Part shown: positions 58,464-64,000 of the stretch, in pieces
Position numbering within the stretch: the first letter of the stretch is position 1
Layout: each line of letters begins with the position of its first letter
NCBI RefSeq assembly: GCF_014649955.1
Contig: NZ_BMUA01000007.1
Location: 62,001-126,000, forward strand
DNA length: 64,000 bases
DNA from: Streptomyces violascens
GTDB taxonomy: Bacteria; Actinomycetota; Actinomycetes; Streptomycetales; Streptomycetaceae
Reading direction: 5' to 3'
The notes under the pieces: model-generated
Databases searched by the model: none
What the model was told of the DNA's origin: nothing
Seen by the model: the letters and a program-made list of their open reading frames with translations, nothing else
Made by a program: the position numbers and the translations under genes

Positions 58464-60668
58464 TCACTCGGGCTCGGTGCGGCCCGAGCCCGGGGATTCG
58501 GTGTCGCGTACGGGGTCGGGCTTCGGGGTGGGGTCCGCGAGCGGTCCTCCCGGTACCGGCCCGGCCCCGAGATCCCGCCCCTCCGGCGTACGAGAAGCGG
58601 GGCCCCACGTGCCGGGTTCCGGTGCCGGGTCCACCGGCAGCCCCAGATACCGGCGCAGCTCGGCGTCGACCTCCGCTACCGTCCCGGCATCAAACCCCGT
58701 TCGGGGCGGGAGGCCTGCGGGCCTGGGTGCCGGGTTCGTGGGCAGGGGGAGGTCCGGCGGAAGTCCGGGACCACTTCTCGGCGCTGACCCGGCGTCAGCA
58801 TCCAGCCCCTCCGGCGGGCGGGGACCGGAGCCCGGGGTGGGCCCCCAGGTGCCGAGCCCCCGTGCCGGGTCGGCCGGCAGCGCACGATCCGGTCGCAGTC
58901 CGGGATCGTCTTCCGGTGCTGACGCCGCATCAAGACCCAATTCCTCCGGCAGGCGAGGAGTGAGGCCGGGGGCCGGGCCCCAGTCGCCCGGCCCCCGCAC
59001 CGGGTCCGCCGGCAGCCCGAGGTACCGGCGCAGTTCGGCGTCCGCTTCGGGTACCGACGCGGTCCCGCCCCCCAGCCCCTCGGGCGTTCGCGGAGCGGGG
59101 TCCGCGGTGGCGCCCGGGTTCGGGAACGGGCGGGGCGGGGAAGAAGGCGCTCCGGCCCCCGCCAGGGACGTGTCCGCCATCAGCCCGCCCGACGCCTCCT
59201 TCAGCGCGGCCCACCGCGCCTCCCGGGCCCCGTCCTCGTGCCACAGCCCGGCCCCGTCCACCGGCGTGAAGTCGTAGTCGTAGTCGGTCCCGCCCCCCTG
59301 GGTGGCCGGCGCCGCAACCGCCTTGCGCCGACGCGGCAGCCGCGGCAGCCGTGCGAGCACCCCCGCCATCCGGTCCCGCACGGTGCGCCGCTCGGCGGAA
59401 ACCCACCTCCGGCACCCCCTCAGGATCACCGCGCCGGGCACCCCCACACCCGTCGCCCACAGCAGCGCCGCGCACCCGGCACGCCACCAGACCGGCCCCA
59501 GCGCGGCCAGCGCCCCCGTGCCCAGCGGCCCGCCCGCCATCGCCGCGAGCAGCGCGAACGCGCACCCGCACAACACCGCCCCGAGCAGGGCGGCCCGCGC
59601 GGTCTCCCGACGCCCCCACCCTTCGGCGGCGGCCACCCGCGAGGTGAACCCGGCCAGCACCAGCCCCGCCGCCAGCGGCACCACCGCCGCGGCCCAGTTC
59701 CACCAGGACCCGTGCCCGCCGGTCGGCACCGCCGCGAGCAGCGGGAAGTGCGGCAGCGCGGGCGTACCCACCACGCCCAGCGGGCTCGCCACCGCCCCCG
59801 TACCGACAGCGAAGCCGGGACCGAGGCCGTACGAGGCGCCCCACACCGCCGCGTTCGGCACCAGCGCGACGCCGAGCAGCAGCAGCGCGAACCGCCCCGA
59901 GGAGTCCTCCGCGAGCCGCAGGAACGCGTCCTGGGCGACGCCGAGGTGCCAGACGAGCCCGGCCCCCGCGAGCAGTGCGCCGCCGCCGAGCAGCGCGGAG
60001 GTGGCGGCCCCGGCGGCCCGCGCGGCAACACTCGTACGAGCGGCCAGGAGCATGCGCCGTACCCACGCCGGAACACGGTCCGGGAGCGGCCCGAGCGGGC
60101 GGCCGTGCGCGGTCCAGACGCCGGCCCCGACCGCGAGCGCCACAGTGAGCGGCAGGTGCAGCATCGCGCTGAGCGGGGCTGCGGGCAGCGGTCCGGTGAC
60201 CGCATACAGCACGGCGGCGACCGCGATCGCGAGGTATCCGCCGGTCACGCCCCAGAACACGGTCCGCGCGGAGGGCAGCGGCCCGAGGCTGCCGTCCTCG
60301 TACGCCTCGTCCTCGTCGGGCAGCCGCACGTCTCGGGCCGCGCGGTGGGCGAGCCAGATCGGCAGCACCGTCAGGAGCAGCGGAACCAGGCCCACCGGGG
60401 CCGGTGTGCCGCTCAGGGTTGCGGGCCTGACCAGCTGCGCGCCATGGGCGAGCAGCCACAGGGAGGCGGCCGTGCGCAGGGCGCCGCCGAGCCCGTTGTC
60501 GGGGTAGGGGGAGCAGATCCACAGCATCATCACGAGCACGGCCAGGGCGCCGAGCCCGAGCCCCGCCGCGATCGCGCCGCGCAGCAGACAGGTGGCGAGT
60601 ACGGAGGGGCGCGCCTGGGCGGAAGACAACGGCAGGCTGCGGTCGGTCACTTGGGTCACCCGGGCCAT
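58464..60668 (-). CDS. PerM/DUF6350 family membrane protein with repetitive tail
   Basis: A 734-residue protein. Residues 25-430 contain about ten or eleven membrane helices (for example GAIAAGLGLGALAVLVMMLW, GLVPLLLTVLPIWLAHRAARD, AAVVPLAAGLVLAGFTS) typical of the actinobacterial DUF6350 family, annotated as cell division protein PerM. Residues 480-734 are a cytoplasmic, Pro-rich tail with degenerate repeats of ELRRYLGLPADPVRGPGDWGP type. The neighbourhood purN, PerM, sigma-like gene, sucD is conserved in Streptomyces as far as I recall. Its exact function here is unknown. Confidence 0.82.
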   Translation of the reverse strand: MARVTQVTDRSLPLSSAQARPSVLATCLLRGAIAAGLGLGALAVLVMMLWICSPYPDNGLGGALRTAASLWLLAHGAQLVRPATLSGTPAPVGLVPLLLTVLPIWLAHRAARDVRLPDEDEAYEDGSLGPLPSARTVFWGVTGGYLAIAVAAVLYAVTGPLPAAPLSAMLHLPLTVALAVGAGVWTAHGRPLGPLPDRVPAWVRRMLLAARTSVAARAAGAATSALLGGGALLAGAGLVWHLGVAQDAFLRLAEDSSGRFALLLLGVALVPNAAVWGASYGLGPGFAVGTGAVASPLGVVGTPALPHFPLLAAVPTGGHGSWWNWAAAVVPLAAGLVLAGFTSRVAAAEGWGRRETARAALLGAVLCGCAFALLAAMAGGPLGTGALAALGPVWWRAGCAALLWATGVGVPGAVILRGCRRWVSAERRTVRDRMAGVLARLPRLPRRRKAVAAPATQGGGTDYDYDFTPVDGAGLWHEDGAREARWAALKEASGGLMADTSLAGAGAPSSPPRPFPNPGATADPAPRTPEGLGGGTASVPEADAELRRYLGLPADPVRGPGDWGPAPGLTPRLPEELGLDAASAPEDDPGLRPDRALPADPARGLGTWGPTPGSGPRPPEGLDADAGSAPRSGPGLPPDLPLPTNPAPRPAGLPPRTGFDAGTVAEVDAELRRYLGLPVDPAPEPGTWGPASRTPEGRDLGAGPVPGGPLADPTPKPDPVRDTESPGSGRTEPE

Positions 60669-60824
60669 GCTGCCAACGACACGCGCTTTCTGCGCGTAAC
60701 CGGCGAATGGCCGATGTGTCGCTCAATATACGGTTATGTACTTTTTCACCCGGGGCGATTCGAGCTGCGTCGCCAAGGGTGCAACAGCCGCTACGGCCTT
60801 CGCGGGGAGCCCTGGGAGCCCTTC

Positions 60825-62318
60825 ATGACACAGAGCACGGCCGATACCAATGACACCGGTGCCAGGCCTCCCCTGCCCACCCCCAAGGAACGGCGCCGCC
60901 TGCGGGAGGCGAAGGACCTGAGCGAGGCGCAGATCGCGACGGCCATCGGCGTCACGCGGGCGACCGTGCGCTCCTGGGAGACCGGCCGCACCACGCCGCG
61001 CGGCCGCAAGGGCGACACCTACGCCCGGCTGCTCGCCGGCATCGAGGCGGAGATGGCGGCGGTGGCCGGCGAGGACGACCGCGCCCCGGGCGACGACGGA
61101 AAGGACTCCGGCTCCGGCGGGCACGACACGGCCCGTCCGGCCGTCGCCGCCCGGGCCAAGGCGGTGAAGGGGACCAAACAGCCCGCGAAGCCGCACGCGG
61201 CGAAGACCCGCCCCGAGCCGGCCGCGAAGAAGGCCGCGAAACCCCCCACCACCCCGCACGCCCGCCACGAGCACACGGCCCCGGCCCCCGCTCCGGCCGC
61301 CTCCGTGCCCGGCCCCGCCGAAGAGGCGCTGAAGTCCGGCGCGCCGACCGGGGGCGCCGCCCACGCCTTGCCGGAGCAGCCGCCCGAGCCGGAGACCGCC
61401 GAGCCCGAGGGCGAACACGAAGCACCCGCCCCGCCGGCCGACCCGGACCCGAACCCGGGCGCGGACCCGGATCAGACCACCCCATCGGTCCCGCGCACGC
61501 CCGCCGAGGCGTTCGACGCGCTGTACTGCTCCACCGCCTCCGGCCTCGCCCGGCAGGCCTACCTGCTCACCGGGCGGACCCGGCTTTCGCGCGAATCGGT
61601 GGAGCGCGCCTTCCATCTGGCCTGGGAGAACTGGCCCGAGGTCGCCACCGACCGTGACCCGGCGGGGTGGGTGCGCGCGGCGGCGTACGAATACGCGATG
61701 GCCCCCTGGCACCGCTTCCGGCGCGCCCACAAGCACCCCGACCAGCCGCCCACCGAGCCCGAACGCCGGGCTCTGCTCGACGCGCTGCTCGATCTGCCGC
61801 CCGCCTACCGGCGCACGGTGCTCCTGTACGACGGCCTCGGGCTCGATCTGCCGGAGACCGCCGCCGAGACGGAGGCCAGCACCCCGGCCGCCGCGAGCCG
61901 CCTCCTTACGGCGCGGAACGCCATCGCCCGCCGGGTGCCCGCGGCGGCCGGGGCCACGACGCCGGAGGCCCTCTCGTCCGTACTGCGCGAACGCATCGCC
62001 GACCTCGCGGCCGCCGGGCCCGCCTCGGTCACCGCGCTGCCGTCCGCTCCGGTCGTACGCAAGGGGAGCGAGCGGCGCCGCCGGTTCTGGACCCGGGCCG
62101 CGATCGCCTTCACCACGCTGATCGTCGGGGCGACGATGTTCACCGTGGCGACGGTGCCGCAATTCCACGTGCTTCCGGTGCCGCCCGGCGAGCGCGTCTC
62201 CGGCGTCCCTGCGGTCAGCGGCCCGCAACGGCTGACCGGCGAGGACATCGAACTGCGCGACAAACTGCGCACGGCACCGGCCCGCGGCCCGTACCGCCTG
62301 GTCCCGGACATCGGCTGA
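60825..62318 (+). CDS. XRE-type helix-turn-helix fused to sigma-70-like domains and a membrane helix
   Basis: A 497-residue protein. Residues 18-70 form a Cro/CI helix-turn-helix (KERRRLREAKDLSEAQIATAIGVTRATVRSWETGRTTP). Residues 75-225 are a Lys/Ala/Pro then acidic linker. Residues 230-300 resemble sigma region 2 (AFDALYCSTASGLARQAYLLTG, ESVERAFHLAWENWPEVATDRDPAGWVRAAAYEYA) and 310-370 region 4 (LLDALLDLPPAYRRTVLLYDGLGLDLPETAAETEAST). One membrane helix lies near residue 425 (AAIAFTTLIVGATMFTVATV), followed by a short outer tail. ATG 60825 follows GGGAG. It is probably a membrane-tethered regulator rather than a working sigma factor. Confidence 0.82.
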   Translation: MTQSTADTNDTGARPPLPTPKERRRLREAKDLSEAQIATAIGVTRATVRSWETGRTTPRGRKGDTYARLLAGIEAEMAAVAGEDDRAPGDDGKDSGSGGHDTARPAVAARAKAVKGTKQPAKPHAAKTRPEPAAKKAAKPPTTPHARHEHTAPAPAPAASVPGPAEEALKSGAPTGGAAHALPEQPPEPETAEPEGEHEAPAPPADPDPNPGADPDQTTPSVPRTPAEAFDALYCSTASGLARQAYLLTGRTRLSRESVERAFHLAWENWPEVATDRDPAGWVRAAAYEYAMAPWHRFRRAHKHPDQPPTEPERRALLDALLDLPPAYRRTVLLYDGLGLDLPETAAETEASTPAAASRLLTARNAIARRVPAAAGATTPEALSSVLRERIADLAAAGPASVTALPSAPVVRKGSERRRRFWTRAAIAFTTLIVGATMFTVATVPQFHVLPVPPGERVSGVPAVSGPQRLTGEDIELRDKLRTAPARGPYRLVPDIG

Positions 62319-62341
62319 CGGCCCGTTCCCGGGTACGCACG

Positions 62342-62373
62342 AGGGCCCGCACCCCCCGAGGAGTGCGGGCCCT
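62342..62373. terminator. terminator between the XRE/sigma gene and sucD
   Basis: AGGGCCCGCAC (62342-62352) pairs with GTGCGGGCCCT (62363-62373), an 11-base stem with a 10-base loop, between two convergent genes. Confidence 0.85.
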
Positions 62374-62412
62374 TCATGCGTACCCGAGGAGCTGGGCTCC
62401 GCGAGACGGTGC

Positions 62413-63297
62413 TCAGCCGGCGAGGATGGCGCGCGCCAGCTTGGCGGTCTCGGTCGGCGTCTTGCCGACCTTGACGCCGGCGGCCTCAAGGGCCTCCTTC
62501 TTCGCCTGGGCGGTGCCGGAGGAGCCGGAGACGATGGCGCCGGCGTGGCCCATGGTCTTGCCCTCGGGCGCGGTGAAGCCCGCGACGTAGCCGACGACCG
62601 GCTTGGTGACGTTGGCCTTGATGTAGTCGGCCGCACGCTCCTCGGCGTCGCCGCCGATCTCGCCGATCATCACGATCAGGTCGGTGTCGGGGTCGGCCTC
62701 GAACGCGGCGAGCGCGTCGATGTGCGTGGTGCCGATGACCGGGTCGCCACCGATGCCGACGGCGGACGAGAAGCCGATGTCGCGCAGCTCGTACATCATC
62801 TGGTAGGTCAGCGTGCCGGACTTCGACACCAAGCCGATACGGCCCGGCTTGGTGATGTCGCCCGGGATGATGCCGGCGTTGGACTGGCCCGGCGTGATCA
62901 GACCGGGGCAGTTCGGGCCGATGATGCGGGTCTTGTTGCCCTTGGAGTTCGCGTACGCCCAGAAGGCGGCCGAGTCGTGCACGGCGATGCCCTCGGTGAT
63001 GACCACGGCGAGGGGGATCTCGGCGTCGATGGCCTCGACGACGGCGGCCTTGGCGAAGGCCGGCGGCACGAAGAGGACGGAGACGTCGGCGCCCGTCTTC
63101 TCCATCGCTTCCTTGACGGAACCGAAGACCGGGACCTCGGTGCCGTCGAAGTCGACGGAGGTGCCGGCCTTGCGGGGGTTCACGCCACCGACGATGTTGG
63201 TGCCGTCGGCCAGCATGAGCTTGGTGTGCTTCATGCCCGTGGCGCCGGTCATGCCCTGGACGATGACCTTGCTGTCCTTGGTGAGGAAGATAGCCAT
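62413..63297 (-). CDS. sucD: succinate--CoA ligase subunit alpha
   Basis: A 294-residue alpha subunit of succinyl-CoA synthetase, forming ATP or GTP in the TCA cycle. MAIFLTKDSKVIVQGMTGATG begins the CoA-binding domain. IIGPNCPGLITPGQ and GRIGLVSKSGTLTYQM are family blocks, and APEGKTMGHAGAIVSG carries the phosphorylated His. It follows sucC by 22 bases in the same operon, and its start is the ATG at 63297. Confidence 0.96.
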   Translation of the reverse strand: MAIFLTKDSKVIVQGMTGATGMKHTKLMLADGTNIVGGVNPRKAGTSVDFDGTEVPVFGSVKEAMEKTGADVSVLFVPPAFAKAAVVEAIDAEIPLAVVITEGIAVHDSAAFWAYANSKGNKTRIIGPNCPGLITPGQSNAGIIPGDITKPGRIGLVSKSGTLTYQMMYELRDIGFSSAVGIGGDPVIGTTHIDALAAFEADPDTDLIVMIGEIGGDAEERAADYIKANVTKPVVGYVAGFTAPEGKTMGHAGAIVSGSSGTAQAKKEALEAAGVKVGKTPTETAKLARAILAG

Positions 63298-63319
63298 GGT
63301 GGTGTCTTAACCTCTTCCC

Positions 63320-64000
63320 TTACTTCGCAGCCGCGAGCTCGGCGGCCTTGTCGGCCGCGCCGTCCATGGTGTCCACACGCTGCACCAGCGGGTGGTTGGC
63401 GTCGCTGAGGATCTTGCGACCCAGCTCCGCGTTGTTGCCGTCGAGACGGACGACCAGCGGCTTGGTGACCTCTTCGCCCTTCTCGGCGAGCAGGGCCAGC
63501 GCCTGGACGATGCCGTTGGCGACCTCGTCGCAGGCGGTGATGCCACCGAAGACGTTGACGAACACGGACTTGACGTCCGCGTCGCCGAGGATGATCTCCA
63601 GGCCGTTCGCCATCACCTGGGCGGACGCGCCGCCGCCGATGTCGAGGAAGTTGGCCGGCTTCACGCCGCCGTGGGCCTCACCGGCGTACGCGACGACGTC
63701 CAGGGTGCTCATGACGAGACCCGCGCCGTTGCCGATGATGCCGACCTCGCCGTCGAGCTTCACGTAGTTGAGGTTCTTGGCCTTGGCGGCCGCCTCGAGG
63801 GGGTTGGCCGCGGCCTTGTCCTCAAGAGCCTCGTGGTCGGGCTGACGGAACTCGGCGTTCTCGTCCAGCGACACCTTGCCGTCGAGGGCCAGGATGCGGC
63901 CGTCCTTGGTCTTGACCAGCGGGTTGACCTCGACGAGGAGCGCGTCCTCGGCGACGAAGGTCTTCCACAGGGTCACCATGGCCTCGGCGACGCCCTCGGC
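63320..64000 (-). CDS. sucC: succinate--CoA ligase subunit beta (5' partial)
   Basis: The C-terminal 226 residues of the beta subunit; the frame runs off the window. LVEVNPLVKTKDGRILALDGKVSLDENAEFR ends the ATP-grasp domain with its metal ligands. GEVGIIGNGAGLVMSTLDVV and FVNVFGGITACDEVANGIV belong to the ligase CoA domain shared with the alpha subunit. It is the first gene of sucC-sucD. Confidence 0.96.
   Translation of the reverse strand, partial: AEGVAEAMVTLWKTFVAEDALLVEVNPLVKTKDGRILALDGKVSLDENAEFRQPDHEALEDKAAANPLEAAAKAKNLNYVKLDGEVGIIGNGAGLVMSTLDVVAYAGEAHGGVKPANFLDIGGGASAQVMANGLEIILGDADVKSVFVNVFGGITACDEVANGIVQALALLAEKGEEVTKPLVVRLDGNNAELGRKILSDANHPLVQRVDTMDGAADKAAELAAAK

Noticed and set aside
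59238..60824. Possible 5' extension of the XRE/sigma fusion gene into the PerM region
   Set aside because: The extension is antisense to PerM and Arg/His/Pro-rich. The ATG at 60825 has a ribosome-binding site and starts right before the helix-turn-helix.

Overview
The window is a high-GC chromosomal segment from a Streptomyces. Codon third positions are strongly G/C, GTG starts and ATGA/GTGA/TGATG overlaps are frequent, and many families are streptomycete: DUF3017, the SCO4848 membrane protein, PerM/DUF6350, XRE-DUF2690 and MocR regulators. Gene order (sdhCDAB, trpS, glyA, mdh, folD, purHN, sucDC) matches, from memory, the conserved core of the S. coelicolor chromosome around SCO4800-SCO4870. 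No rRNA, tRNA, insertion sequence, prophage or CRISPR array was seen.

Layout. 0-10 kb: the end of a polysialyltransferase-like gene; a small secreted protein flanked by inverted copies of an intergenic repeat; a divergent TetR/flavin monooxygenase pair with two operators; a MarR gene under a MerR/SoxR-type promoter; an acyltransferase; a Uma2 nuclease; a LeuE exporter; and an acyl-CoA mutase large subunit. 10-20 kb: L,D-transpeptidase, ECF sigma factor with a membrane partner, GH20 hexosaminidase, an OHCU-decarboxylase relative, the succinate dehydrogenase operon and a PIN/RHH toxin-antitoxin pair. 20-31 kb: Lrp/SMP-30 pair, TetR, GH89 glycosidase, peptide-type solute-binding protein, D,D-carboxypeptidase and BrkB protein. 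29.7-34.1 kb: a divergent locus carrying every enzyme type needed to make and handle polyprenyl-phosphoryl-arabinose (PAP2, UbiA, GtrA, DprE1, DprE2). 34-40 kb: 2H phosphoesterase, trpS, glyA behind a ZTP (pfl) riboswitch, and ornithine aminotransferase. 39-42.3 kb: a three-gene operon in which two neighbours share a short RHIM-like motif. 42-50 kb: polysaccharide deacetylase, a YgiB/YgiC-like pair, an EamA-type transporter, and a MocR-controlled operon of two AhpD-like proteins plus a PEP mutase/isocitrate lyase homologue. 50-64 kb: mdh, folD, purH/purN, PerM, an XRE/sigma-like fusion, sucD and partial sucC.

Function. The core genes link the TCA cycle (sdhCDAB, mdh, sucCD) with one-carbon and purine metabolism (glyA, folD, purN, purH). 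The ZTP riboswitch before glyA ties serine hydroxymethyltransferase output to shortage of formyl-folate. Between these blocks lie envelope genes (L,D-transpeptidase, D,D-carboxypeptidase, DprE-type locus, deacetylase, hexosaminidases) and small regulatory modules.

The best candidates for something undescribed are the RHIM-like motif pair at 40.2-42.3 kb, the complete arabinosyl-lipid donor locus in a genus not known for arabinogalactan, and the membrane-anchored XRE/sigma fusion. Starts were chosen from visible ribosome-binding sites and overlaps, and several remain ambiguous as noted. All family assignments are by recognition from sequence, without database searches.
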